A stretch of 64,000 bases of DNA, taken from CAWEWH01 sp963812775. GTDB taxonomy: Bacteria > Pseudomonadota > Alphaproteobacteria > Rhizobiales > Beijerinckiaceae. Shown piece after piece: positions 54,695 through 63,085 of this stretch (within the stretch, counting starts at the first letter, position 1; every line of letters starts with the position of its first letter). Location of the stretch: assembly GCA_963812775.1 (NCBI GenBank), contig CAWEWH010000007.1:806001-870000 (forward strand), read 5' to 3'. The position numbers and the translations under genes are program-made. The notes beneath the pieces are model-generated. The model ran no database searches, had not been told where the DNA came from, and saw nothing but the letters and a program-made list of their open reading frames with translations.

Positions 54695-55103
54695 CGTCCG
54701 GCCTGCGAGTGTTGAGAGAAGCGCCTTTGGCGCTTCTCTTTTTTTGCGCTCCATCGACGCCTGCCTGGCCGGCCAAGAGGGTCTCTATCGCATCCAGTCG
54801 TGAGCCGATGCGGGTTGATGTCTCATGCTCCAGCGCGCGGTAGTGCTGGACGATCTCGCTGCCGAGCCGCGTCAGCGCCGCGCCGCCCCCGCGGCGTCCA
54901 CCGAGCTGGGCTTCCACAAGCGGCTCACGAAACAGCCCGTTGAGCTCAGCCACGAGCAACCATGCCCGCCGATAGGACATACCCATGGCACGGCCGGCGG
55001 CAGCTATGGAGCCGTGCGAGCCGATTCCTTCCAGGAGCATGATCTTCCCAGGACCGAGCCGTCTGTCGTCCGAGAAATCAATGCGAATGGAAAGCTTTGC
55101 CAT
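54648..55103 (-). CDS. modE: ModE-type molybdate regulator, DNA-binding domain only
   Basis: 151 aa. Residues about 18-115 are the ModE N-terminal winged helix: GPGKIMLLEGIGSHGSIAAAGRAMGMSYRRAWLLVAELN and the LGGRRGGGAALTRLGSEIV stretch. There is no C-terminal Mop domain, so molybdate is not sensed in the usual way. The tail from about residue 118 is basic and low in homology. The stop falls 47 bases inside the convergent DUF1236 gene, after crossing that gene's terminator. It is divergent from modA, with a ModE-like operator between. Confidence 0.82.
   Translation of the reverse strand: MAKLSIRIDFSDDRRLGPGKIMLLEGIGSHGSIAAAGRAMGMSYRRAWLLVAELNGLFREPLVEAQLGGRRGGGAALTRLGSEIVQHYRALEHETSTRIGSRLDAIETLLAGQAGVDGAQKKRSAKGASLNTRRPDVRSGSPRRSRNSRDR
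54715..54745 (+). terminator. Rho-independent terminator of the DUF1236 gene
   Basis: AGAGAAGCGCC (54715-54725), TTT, and GGCGCTTCTCT (54729-54739) form an 11-bp perfect stem, and the T-run extends to 54745. It lies 20 bp after the DUF1236 stop. On the other strand it is inside the 3' part of modE. Confidence 0.88.
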
Positions 55104-55155
55104 CCCCCATCATGCGTCGGGTAGCGCCGAAAGGCGAGATGAACACTGGACCGCC

Positions 55156-55179
55156 CGCTATGTTTGCAGGAATATACCG
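55156..55179 (+). promoter_or_regulatory. Candidate ModE operator before modA
   Basis: CGCTATGTT (55156-55164) and AATATACCG (55171-55179) form an inverted repeat. The reverse complement of the right arm is CGGTATATT, matching the left at seven of nine positions. It resembles the CGxTATAT palindrome of known ModE sites and lies in the 110-bp gap between divergent modE and modA. Confidence 0.55.
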
Positions 55180-55213
55180 CTCAGGTATGATGAGCCCCCT
55201 TCAGGAGTTCCTC

Positions 55214-56014
55214 ATGTCCCTTCATTTCTTCTTCCTGCGCCGTGCCGCGATCGTGGCTTCAGTCATCCTTGCGATTGTAACGCTGCCGGCGCGCGCCCAG
55301 GACCGCGACCTCGTCATATTCGCAGCCGCCAGTCTCAAGAATGCGCTCGACGACGCCAGCGCGCAGTGGACGCGCACGACCGGCCGAAAGGTCGCTATTT
55401 CGTATGCCGCCAGCCCGGCCCTCGCGCGCCAGATCGAGCAGGCGGCGCCCGCCGACCTCTTCATCTCGGCCGCTCTCGACTGGATGGACTATCTGGCCGA
55501 TCGGAAGCTGATCCGCGAAGCAAGCCGGGTGAATCTTTTGGGCAATCGGCTCGTTCTCATCGCTCCCAAGGGGACCTCGCCGGTTGCCGTTGCGCGTGGC
55601 TTCGACCTTGCCGGTGCCTTGAAGGGCGGCAAGCTCGCCATGGCGAATGTCGACTCAGTCCCGGCCGGCAAATACGGCAAAGCATCGCTCGAGGCACTCG
55701 GTGTTTGGGATAGCGTCAAGGGCAGCCTGGCCCAAGCGGAGAACGTGCGGGCAGCGCTGCTTCTCGTTTCGCGTGGCGAGGCGCCTCTTGGCATCGTCTA
55801 TAAGACCGACGCCGCGTCAGACCCAAACGTTCTCGTTGCCGGCGAGTTCCCGGAAGACACGCATCCGCCAATCGTCTATCCGGCCGCCGTGATGGCAAAA
55901 TCGGCAAATGCGGACGCCGACCCCTTCTTGGCCTTCCTGCGATCGAGCGCCGCTCGCCCGTTTTTCGAGAAGCAGGGGTTCACGGTCCTCAGTGCGGCGC
56001 AAGGTAGAACATGA
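55214..56014 (+). CDS. modA: Molybdate ABC transporter substrate-binding protein ModA
   Basis: 266 aa periplasmic protein that captures molybdate. The signal peptide ends TLPARAQD. VIFAAASLKNALDD, AASPALARQIEQAAPADLFISAALDWMDYL, NRLVLIAP, VPAGKYGKASLEALG and APLGIVYKTDA are the ModA pattern. The start at 55214 has CAGGAG upstream. The frame is open to 55097, but those residues have no homology and would cover the operator. Confidence 0.92.
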   Translation: MSLHFFFLRRAAIVASVILAIVTLPARAQDRDLVIFAAASLKNALDDASAQWTRTTGRKVAISYAASPALARQIEQAAPADLFISAALDWMDYLADRKLIREASRVNLLGNRLVLIAPKGTSPVAVARGFDLAGALKGGKLAMANVDSVPAGKYGKASLEALGVWDSVKGSLAQAENVRAALLLVSRGEAPLGIVYKTDAASDPNVLVAGEFPEDTHPPIVYPAAVMAKSANADADPFLAFLRSSAARPFFEKQGFTVLSAAQGRT

Positions 56015-56072
56015 CGTTCGAGATGCGCATGCCGTCTGATGTCGTCATGCCGACCGTGCCGCGCGCGCGCTG

Positions 56073-56771
56073 ATGTTCGGGCCGCTCACCGCCGAAGAAT
56101 GGACGGCCATCCAGTTGAGCCTCAAAGTGTCGGCGGTCGCCATGCTGGCGAGCCTGCCGTTCGGCCTCGGTATCGCCCTCGTTCTGGCGCGTGGGCGCTT
56201 CTGGGGCAGGACGCTGCTCGACGCCGTTGTACATCTGCCCCTCGTCATGCCGCCCGTCGTTACCGGCTATCTGCTCTTGCTCTGGTTCGGGCGACAAGGA
56301 CCGCTCGGGCAATTCTTCGAAGCGACCTTCGGGCTCGTATTTGCTTTCCGCTGGACTGGTGCGGCGCTCGCGGCCGGCGTCATGGGCTTCCCGCTCATGG
56401 TCCGCGCCATCCGGCTATCGTTGGAGGCCATCGACCGAAGGCTTGAGGATGCCGCCGGGACCCTCGGCGCCAATCGTGCCTGGACGTTTGCCCTCGTCAC
56501 GCTGCCGCTATCGCTCCCAGGCATCATCGCCGGGATGATCCTGTCGTTCGCTCGCGCCATGGGTGAGTTCGGCGCCACCATCACGTTCGTCTCGAACATT
56601 CCAGGCGAGACGCAGACGCTGCCAACAATGATCTATACCTTCACCCAGGTGCCAGGCGGCGATGCGGCAGCGCTGCGGTTGACGCTGATGTCGGTCGCGC
56701 TTGCGTTCGCCGCGCTCCTGGTGTCCGACTGGGTTGCCCGCTTCACCGGACGACGGCTCGCGGTCACATGA
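56073..56771 (+). CDS. modB: Molybdate ABC transporter permease ModB
   Basis: 232 aa with about five helices. EWTAIQLSLKVSAVAMLASLPFGLGIA, LPLVMPPVVTGYLLL, the coupling loop EAIDRRLEDAAGTLGANRAWTF and FARAMGEFGATITFVSNIPGETQTLP are typical of ModB. It lies 58 bp after modA and overlaps modC by four bases. Confidence 0.95.
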   Translation: MFGPLTAEEWTAIQLSLKVSAVAMLASLPFGLGIALVLARGRFWGRTLLDAVVHLPLVMPPVVTGYLLLLWFGRQGPLGQFFEATFGLVFAFRWTGAALAAGVMGFPLMVRAIRLSLEAIDRRLEDAAGTLGANRAWTFALVTLPLSLPGIIAGMILSFARAMGEFGATITFVSNIPGETQTLPTMIYTFTQVPGGDAAALRLTLMSVALAFAALLVSDWVARFTGRRLAVT

Positions 56772-57463
56772 CGCTGTCAGTGAACGTGCAGCATCGCACG
56801 GGCGACTTTTCCCTCGACGTGTCGTTTGAGACGGACGGCCACCTCGTCGCGCTCTTCGGCCGGTCGGGGGCCGGCAAGACGACGCTCGTCAACATCATAG
56901 CCGGCCTGATCGCTCCCGATCGCGGCCGCGTCGTCGCGGACGGCACGACCTTCGTGGACACCGATCAAGGTGTCTTCATTCCAAAGCACCACCGCCGCGT
57001 CGGCTATGTCTTCCAGGAGGGACGGCTCTTTCCGCACCTCACAGTGCAGCAAAACTTGCTCTTTGGACATTTTTTCACGCCAAAGGGGGATCGGTATGGT
57101 TCGCTCGGTCACGTGGTGGAGCTGCTGGGTCTCGGCACGTTTCTCGACCGGCGGCCGAGCTCGCTCTCGGGCGGCGAAAGACAACGCGTCGCGCTCGGCC
57201 GCGCGCTCTTGCGCAGCCCTCGCCTCCTGCTCATGGATGAACCCCTCGCCTCCCTCGACGATCGCCGCAAGGCGGAGATCCTCCCTTACATCGAGATGCT
57301 CCGCGACGAGGTGCGCGTGCCCATCGTCTATGTCAGCCACGCGGTGGCGGAGGTGAAGCGGCTTGCCACCACGGTCGTGGTTCTGGAGGACGGCAAGGTT
57401 GTCGCCTCGGGGCCTGCCAGCGAGACGATGCGAGATGCGTCGTTGGCTAACGCCGAACCCTAG
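56768..57463 (+). CDS. modC: Molybdate ABC transporter ATPase ModC, lacking the Mop/TOBE domain
   Basis: 231 aa, against about 350-360 for a complete ModC. Walker A is GRSGAGKTT (residues 31-39). FQEGRLFPHLTVQQNLLFG, LSGGERQRVALGRALL and LLLMDEPLASLDD follow, and the frame ends soon after the H-loop VYVSHAVAEVKRLA. The C-terminal molybdate-binding domain is missing, and the next 130 bp do not encode it in any frame. The ATPase core is intact, so transport is plausible without that regulatory domain. Confidence 0.93.
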   Translation: MTLSVNVQHRTGDFSLDVSFETDGHLVALFGRSGAGKTTLVNIIAGLIAPDRGRVVADGTTFVDTDQGVFIPKHHRRVGYVFQEGRLFPHLTVQQNLLFGHFFTPKGDRYGSLGHVVELLGLGTFLDRRPSSLSGGERQRVALGRALLRSPRLLLMDEPLASLDDRRKAEILPYIEMLRDEVRVPIVYVSHAVAEVKRLATTVVVLEDGKVVASGPASETMRDASLANAEP

Positions 57464-57529
57464 TTGGCACAGACCGCGGCCGCATCCTACCCGGCTCGGA
57501 CAACGAGCAGCTGGTGCAATTTAGACTTC

Positions 57530-57566
57530 GAGCGCGATCCGATTTCAGTGAAATCCGATCGCGCTC
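57530..57566. repeat. Long intergenic palindrome between modC and livJ
   Basis: An 18-base arm (57530-57547) and its inverse (57549-57566) pair with one mismatch around a single base. The ends are GAGCGCGATC and GATCGCGCTC. It lies between convergent genes, so it can act as a two-way terminator. Similar palindromes are dispersed in Hyphomicrobiales genomes. Confidence 0.75.
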
Positions 57567-57597
57567 CGGGTCGCTAGCTCATTGAAAGCCGATGTAA

Positions 57598-58818
57598 TCA
57601 GCCGGAGACGAGCGGGCAGCCGCCGTCCTTCACAGGTCGGAACGCCTCGTCACCCGAGATCGTAGTGATGAGCTTGTAGTAGTCCCACGGACCTTTGGAC
57701 TCGGCCGGCTTCTTCACCTCGAAGAGATAGAGATCGTGGATCTTGCGGCCGTCGGCGCGGATCTTGCCCTTGCCGAACAGTGGGTCGTCGGTGGCCATCT
57801 CCTTCATCTTGGCGACGATCTTGCCGCCGTCCTTGCTGTCCTTCAGGGCTTCGACAGCCTTGAGATAGTGCAGCATGCCGGCATAGACGCCGGCCTGCAC
57901 CATGGTGGGCATCTTGCCGCCGCTCTTCTCGGCGAAGCGCTTCGAGAACGCTCGGGTGTTGTCGTTAAGGTCCCAGTAAAATGACTCTGTCAGCACGAGA
58001 CCCTGGGCGGCCTTGAGGCCGAGGGCATGCACGTCGGTCACGAACATCAGGAGGCCGGCGAGATTCTGACCACCCTGCGTGATGCCGAATTCAGATGCCT
58101 GCTTGATCGAGTTGATGGTGTCGCCGCCGGCATTGGCGAGGCCGATCACCTTGGCCTTCGAGGTCTGTGCTTGCAGCAAGAACGAGGAGAAGTCGGGGCT
58201 CGACAACGGATGACGAACCACGCCGAGCACCTTGCCGCCCGCCTGAGTGACCACGGCGCTCACGTCACGCTCGAGCGCATGTCCGAAAGCATAGTCGGCA
58301 GTGAGGAAGAACCAGGTGCTGCCCCCGGCCTTCACCATGGCGGCACCTGTGCCGTTGGCGAGAGCGACGGTGTCATAAGTCCAGTGCACGGTGTTCGGAG
58401 AGCAGCTCTTACCCGTCAGGTCGGAGCTAGCGGCGCCCGACACAAGGAACACCTTGTTCTTATCCTTGGTGATGCCGTTGACGGCGAGCGCCACCGAGGA
58501 AGTTGGCACGTCAAGGATAACGTCGACGCCATCCTGGTCGAACCATTGCCGGGCGACGGCCGAGCCTACGTCGGGCTTGTTCTGGTGGTCGGCGACGATG
58601 ATCTCGACCTTCATTCCCTTTTCGGCGGCCTTGAAGTCCTCGACTGCCAGTCGGGCGGCAACGGCCGAACCTTCGCCGGAAATATCGGCGTAAAGGCCGG
58701 AGCGGTCGTTCATCACCCCTGCCTTGATTGTCGTCTGCGCAGCGGCTGGGCCGGCAAGGAGCAGCGCAACAGCCGTGCCCAACAGGGCTATGTTCAGCCG
58801 TTTGGTTCCGATGTTCAT
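57598..58818 (-). CDS. livJ: Branched-chain amino-acid-type ABC transporter substrate-binding protein
   Basis: 406 aa periplasmic binding protein of the Peripla_BP_6 family. A signal peptide ends LLLAGPAAAQTTIKAG. IKAGVMNDRSGLYADISGEG and FLTADYAFGHALERDV match the Liv-like fold. Ligands in this family range from amino acids to aromatic acids and amides, so the substrate is open. GGAGG lies five bases before the ATG at 58818; a second ATG is at 58821. It is the last gene of the liv cluster, 184 bp after livM. Confidence 0.9.
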   Translation of the reverse strand: MNIGTKRLNIALLGTAVALLLAGPAAAQTTIKAGVMNDRSGLYADISGEGSAVAARLAVEDFKAAEKGMKVEIIVADHQNKPDVGSAVARQWFDQDGVDVILDVPTSSVALAVNGITKDKNKVFLVSGAASSDLTGKSCSPNTVHWTYDTVALANGTGAAMVKAGGSTWFFLTADYAFGHALERDVSAVVTQAGGKVLGVVRHPLSSPDFSSFLLQAQTSKAKVIGLANAGGDTINSIKQASEFGITQGGQNLAGLLMFVTDVHALGLKAAQGLVLTESFYWDLNDNTRAFSKRFAEKSGGKMPTMVQAGVYAGMLHYLKAVEALKDSKDGGKIVAKMKEMATDDPLFGKGKIRADGRKIHDLYLFEVKKPAESKGPWDYYKLITTISGDEAFRPVKDGGCPLVSG

Positions 58819-59002
58819 CATGTCCTCCAAAGACATAGCGTGTTTGCCTTGAACTTAGATTGGAATGCCGCCGCCGCGGCGTCAATCGAACAAAGGGCTA
58901 AGCAGCTAAGCAGGATGGCCGCATTGCTCCCGATTGCCTCAACTCACCCGATCGGCGGCCGAGCGAGTGGCAAGGTCGTGTTCCGATATGAGGCAAGCTT
59001 GC

Positions 59003-60064
59003 CTATCGCCGCGCGAAGAGCGCGTTGATCTCGCCGACGATGCCGCGCCGGAACAACAGCACGCACAGCACGAAGATGACGCCGAGGATGACCGGCACCG
59101 AGAAGTTGATGCTGGCCATATAGGTCTCGATCTGCGTCGCGCTCGCGCTTCCAATGACGGGTTCGAGGATGCGCGCCAGATTGCCGACCACCAGAGACGG
59201 TAGTTTCTCGCCATAGACCTCGAGGAACGAGACGATAAGCGCGCCAACCGCCGGCCCCACCATGGTGCCGATGCCGCCGACAAGCGACATGAGGATCACC
59301 TCGCCTGACATCTGCCATGTGACATCGGTGAGCGAGGCAAGCTGGAAGACGAGCGCCTTGGTGCCGCCCGCCAATCCGGCCAGCGCCGCCGAGATGACGA
59401 AGGCACCGAGCTTGTAGCGCTCCACCCGATAGCCGAGGGAGATGGCGCGCTGCTCGTTCTCGCGAATGGCCTTCAAAATGTTGCCGAATGGCGAATGCAC
59501 GATGCGCCATATGGCGAACAGCCCGAAAATGAAGATGACGGCCACGAGGCCATACATGGCCATCGTGTTGCTGAGATCGATCATGCCAAACAGCTTGCCG
59601 CGCGGCACGCCCTGGATGCCGTCCTCGCCGCCCGTGAACGGCGCCTGCAGGCAGAAGAAGAAGAACATCTGCGACAAAGCGAGCGTGATCATTGCGAAGT
59701 AGATGCCTTGCCGTCGGATGGCCAGAAAACCAATGACGAGACCAAGCGCCGCCGCGAAGAGAACGCCGATGAGGATGGCGATCTCAGGGGTCACCCACTC
59801 CCAGTGCTTGACCGTGTAGGCCGTGATGTAGGCGGCACCGCCAAAGAAAGCAGCGTGGCCGAACGAGAGGAGGCCGACATAGCCGATGAGCAGGTTGAAG
59901 GCGGCTGCGAAGAGCGCGAAGCACATGACCTTCATGAGGAAGACGGGATAGACCACGAAGGGCGCGACCACCACGATCGCAACGAGCACGCCCACCAGCA
60001 AGAGCTGGATTGTGCCGTTGGCTTCACGCTCGGCTGTTGCGCTCGGGACTGCGTCGACGGTCAT
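59003..60064 (-). CDS. livM: Branched-chain amino-acid-type ABC transporter permease LivM
   Basis: 353 aa with about nine helices. FNLLIGYVGLLSFGHAAFFGGAAYITAY and the cytoplasmic loop GNILKAIRENEQRAISLGYRVERYKLGAFVISAALAGLAGG are LivM hallmarks. It starts one base after the livH stop. Confidence 0.94.
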   Translation of the reverse strand: MTVDAVPSATAEREANGTIQLLLVGVLVAIVVVAPFVVYPVFLMKVMCFALFAAAFNLLIGYVGLLSFGHAAFFGGAAYITAYTVKHWEWVTPEIAILIGVLFAAALGLVIGFLAIRRQGIYFAMITLALSQMFFFFCLQAPFTGGEDGIQGVPRGKLFGMIDLSNTMAMYGLVAVIFIFGLFAIWRIVHSPFGNILKAIRENEQRAISLGYRVERYKLGAFVISAALAGLAGGTKALVFQLASLTDVTWQMSGEVILMSLVGGIGTMVGPAVGALIVSFLEVYGEKLPSLVVGNLARILEPVIGSASATQIETYMASINFSVPVILGVIFVLCVLLFRRGIVGEINALFARR

Positions 60065-60065
60065 G

Positions 60066-60950
60066 TCAGTTTCTCCCGAACAAGCCCGCCGGCCGCAACA
60101 ACAGCACGATGGCCATGACCACGAAGATGATGGTGGCCGACGCCTGTGGGTAGAACACCTTGGTCAATCCCTCCAGAACGCCGAGCATGTAGCCGGTGAC
60201 GATGGCGCCCATGATCGAGCCCATTCCGCCTATCACCACCACTGCAAACACGACAATGATGAGGTTCGAGCCCATGAGCGGGTTGACCTGGTAGATGGGC
60301 GCGGCGAGCACACCGCCCAGCGCCGCAAGCCCAGCCCCAATGGCGTAGGTGATGGTCATCAGGCGCGGCACGTTCACGCCGAAAGCCTGCACCAAGGTGG
60401 GGTTCTCGGTGGCGGCCCGCAGATATGAGCCGAACTTGGTGCGCTCGATCAGCACCCACGTGGCGAGGCAGACGATGAGGGACGCGACAATGACCCAGGC
60501 GCGGTAGTACGGCAGCACCATGAAGCCGAGATTGACGGTACCCAGGAAGGGCTCGGGAATGCCGTAGGGTTGGCCGGTTGTGCCGTATTGGTGGCGGAAC
60601 CAACCCTCGATGATAAGGGCCAAGCCGAAAGTCAGCAGAAGCCCATAGAGTGGATCGAGCCGGTAGAGCCGCGACAGCATCAACTTTTCGATCAACACGC
60701 CGACGGCTGCCACAATGAGGGGCGCGATGATGAGAGCTGGCCAATAGCCAATGCCCGCGTAGACGAGCAGCAGCCACGCGGTGAAGGCGCCCAGCATATA
60801 CTGCGCGCCGTGGGCGAAGTTGATGACGTGCAGCATGCCGAAGATGACCGCGAGGCCCATACTCATGAGCGCGTAGAACGAGCCATTGATCAGCCCCAGC
60901 AGAAGCTGGCCCAACAGCGCCGGCAGCGGCACGCCGAATACGCTGGTCAT
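60066..60950 (-). CDS. livH: Branched-chain amino-acid-type ABC transporter permease LivH
   Basis: 294 aa permease. LINGSFYALMSMGLAVIFGMLHVINFAHGAQYMLGAF is the standard LivH opening. SYLRAATENPTLVQAFGVNVPRLM is the coupling loop, and GGMGSIMGAIVTGYMLGVLEGL follows. It lies 30 bp after livF in the order livG-F-H-M-J. Confidence 0.94.
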   Translation of the reverse strand: MTSVFGVPLPALLGQLLLGLINGSFYALMSMGLAVIFGMLHVINFAHGAQYMLGAFTAWLLLVYAGIGYWPALIIAPLIVAAVGVLIEKLMLSRLYRLDPLYGLLLTFGLALIIEGWFRHQYGTTGQPYGIPEPFLGTVNLGFMVLPYYRAWVIVASLIVCLATWVLIERTKFGSYLRAATENPTLVQAFGVNVPRLMTITYAIGAGLAALGGVLAAPIYQVNPLMGSNLIIVVFAVVVIGGMGSIMGAIVTGYMLGVLEGLTKVFYPQASATIIFVVMAIVLLLRPAGLFGRN

Positions 60951-60980
60951 CGCCTGTCCACCACGTCGGGCCTCACCTTA

Positions 60981-61688
60981 TCAGAGACCGAGGGTCTCAT
61001 GCAGCCGGTCCATGCGGCCGACGAGTTCGTTGGCCTTGAAGGTATCGACCATCTTGCCGTCCTCCATTACGTAGAAGCGATCGGCGATCCGGCGCGCGAA
61101 GCGGAAGTTCTGCTCCACGAGCAGGATGGTCATGCCCTTCTCCTTGAGAGTCCTGAGCACGTCGATGATCCGCTGCACGATGACTGGCGCCAGACCCTCG
61201 GTCGGCTCATCAAGGAGCAGGATGCGGGCGCCGGTGCGCAAGATGCGCGCCATGGCGAGCATCTGCTGCTCGCCGCCGGACAGTTTGGTACCCTGGCTGC
61301 GGCGCCGCTCCGAGAGGTTGGGAAAGAGGGTGAAAATCTCGTCGATGCTGAAACCACCCTCGGCCACTTGCGGCGGCAGCATCAGGTTTTCCATGACATC
61401 GAGGCTCGCGAAGATGCCGCGCTCCTCGGGCACATAACCGACGCCGCGGCGCGCCACGGCATGCAGCGACAAGTGCAGGATATCTTCGCCCGCGAGGTGG
61501 ATGCTGCCCTGGCGCTTGCGGATGACCCCCAGGATCGCCTTCAGCGTTGTCGTCTTGCCCGCCCCGTTGCGCCCAAGCAAAGTGACCGTCTCGCCCTGTC
61601 CCACGTCGAGATCGATGCCGTGCAGCACGTGGCTGTCGCCGTACCAAGCGTTCAGCCCACGGATCGAGAGCAATGGCTCAGTCGTCAT
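60981..61688 (-). CDS. livF: Branched-chain amino-acid-type ABC transporter ATPase LivF
   Basis: 235 aa. Walker A is GRNGAGKTT, the signature is LSGGEQQMLAMARIL, and Walker B is ILLLDEPTEGLAP. LNAWYGDSHVLHGIDLDV marks LivF. The ATG at 61688 overlaps the livG 3' end by 11 bases. Confidence 0.94.
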   Translation of the reverse strand: MTTEPLLSIRGLNAWYGDSHVLHGIDLDVGQGETVTLLGRNGAGKTTTLKAILGVIRKRQGSIHLAGEDILHLSLHAVARRGVGYVPEERGIFASLDVMENLMLPPQVAEGGFSIDEIFTLFPNLSERRRSQGTKLSGGEQQMLAMARILRTGARILLLDEPTEGLAPVIVQRIIDVLRTLKEKGMTILLVEQNFRFARRIADRFYVMEDGKMVDTFKANELVGRMDRLHETLGL

Positions 61689-62475
61689 CGCTCGACCCCA
61701 TATAGGCCTCACGCACCTGCGGGTTGGCGCTCACCTCGTCGTATGTGCCCTCAGCCAGGATCTCGCCCCGCTGCAGAACGGTGACGCGGTCGCACAAATC
61801 GGACACCACCGACAGATTGTGCTCGACCATGACGATGGTGCGGCCCTTGGCCATGCGCTTGATCAGCGCGCCGATGTGGCCGATCTCCTCGTGCGCCATG
61901 CCGGCCATCGGCTCGTCGAGGAGCATCACGTCCGGCTCGAGCGCAAGCGTCGTGGCCAGTTCTAGGGCGCGCCTGCGTCCGTAGGCCAGCTCCACCGCCG
62001 TCTCGTCGATGAAGTCCTGCAGACCGACGGCTTCGATGAGTGGCAGGGCGCGCCGGTCGAGCGCCGCGAGCAGCCGGTCCGATCGCCAGAACTGGGTGGC
62101 CAACCCATTCGGACGCTGCAGCGCGATGCGCACGTTGTCGCGCACCGAGAGATGCGGGAACACCGCCGAGATCTGGAACGAACGCACGAGGCCCCGTCGC
62201 GCCACGTCGGCCGGCGCCAGCCTGGTTATGTCCTCGCCCCGGTACACGATGGTCCCGCGGGTCGGTGGCAGCATTTTGGTCAGGAGATTGAAGACCGTCG
62301 TCTTGCCAGCGCCGTTGGGGCCGATGAGCGCGTGGATCGAGCCCTCCCGCACCTCGAGGTCGACGTTGTTGACGGCGATAAAGCCCTTGAACTCCTTGGT
62401 CAGGCCGCGCGCGGAAAGTACGATCGGTGCTGCAGCGCCGCCACTTTGATCCGCCCGCGATGAACCCATCATCAT
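61678..62475 (-). CDS. livG: Branched-chain amino-acid-type ABC transporter ATPase LivG
   Basis: About 265 aa. Walker A is GPNGAGKTT. RGLVRSFQISAVFPHLSVRDNVRIAL is the LivG Q-loop region, the signature segment is ELAYGRRRALELATTLA, and Walker B is VMLLDEPMAGMA. Three ATGs in a row begin at 62475; the exact start is open. It is the first gene of the cluster, so the promoter should lie within 62476-62648. Confidence 0.93.
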   Translation of the reverse strand: MMMGSSRADQSGGAAAPIVLSARGLTKEFKGFIAVNNVDLEVREGSIHALIGPNGAGKTTVFNLLTKMLPPTRGTIVYRGEDITRLAPADVARRGLVRSFQISAVFPHLSVRDNVRIALQRPNGLATQFWRSDRLLAALDRRALPLIEAVGLQDFIDETAVELAYGRRRALELATTLALEPDVMLLDEPMAGMAHEEIGHIGALIKRMAKGRTIVMVEHNLSVVSDLCDRVTVLQRGEILAEGTYDEVSANPQVREAYMGSSDDD

Positions 62476-62648
62476 GCCAAGTTTGCGATTGCCGCCTCGC
62501 GCGAGCAAAAAAGTAGCTTATTGGCGCTCGCCAAGGAAGCGCCTCCCCCATCAGCCATGCCATATACTCCTGCCCGACCTATCGACAGCGGCGCTAGAAA
62601 GGACCTGCATGGTTCTTCCCCGACCGCTCAGCAGACCACAACCGCGTC

Positions 62649-62942
62649 CTAGCCGGCACAGCGGATATACGCAAAGCTGGTGCATTGCGCGCCACGGCAC
62701 CCCTCGCCGTTGATGAGCCGGGTGCGCCATGCGCCGACGGCCTGGGCAAAGTTGAGCGCGCCCGCATAGCCGCGCGTCTGACAATAGGCGTCCGCGGCGG
62801 GTTTTCCGCACTGGGCAGAGAAATTCAGGCACCAGTCGAGGCGCACGCCGCCGATGCGCGGGTTGGCAAACGTTCTGACCGCCGCATCGGCCGACGAGAC
62901 GACGAGCAGCATGACACCTGCTGCCAGAAAAAGGCGTTGCAT
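62649..62942 (-). CDS. Small secreted six-cysteine protein
   Basis: 97 aa. The signal peptide MQRLFLAAGVMLLVVSSADA is followed by a mature part of about 77 residues with six Cys (in DWCLNF, AQCGKP, AYCQTRG, EGC, AQC and the final RCAG), enough for three disulfides. GGVRLDWCLNFSAQCGKPAA resembles a family of small exported proteins common in Hyphomicrobiales with no known role. It lies between livG and the divergent CoA-transferase gene and is probably transcribed separately. Confidence 0.75.
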   Translation of the reverse strand: MQRLFLAAGVMLLVVSSADAAVRTFANPRIGGVRLDWCLNFSAQCGKPAADAYCQTRGYAGALNFAQAVGAWRTRLINGEGCRGAQCTSFAYIRCAG

Positions 62943-63085
62943 GGTCCCCTCCCCCTGATCGCGCACAACGTCCGAAGGTATGGTGAGGCGGCGAAAGCTG
63001 CAACAGACCTTGGGCTATTCGTCGGCGCTTGAGATTGCCGGCGAGCCGCCTTAGGCAGGGACGCGAGGCTCAGGGAGGATACCGC

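Noticed and set aside
60570..61784. 404-codon plus-strand open frame opposite livH and livF
   Set aside because: It covers intact ABC transporter genes on the other strand and has no motifs of its own.
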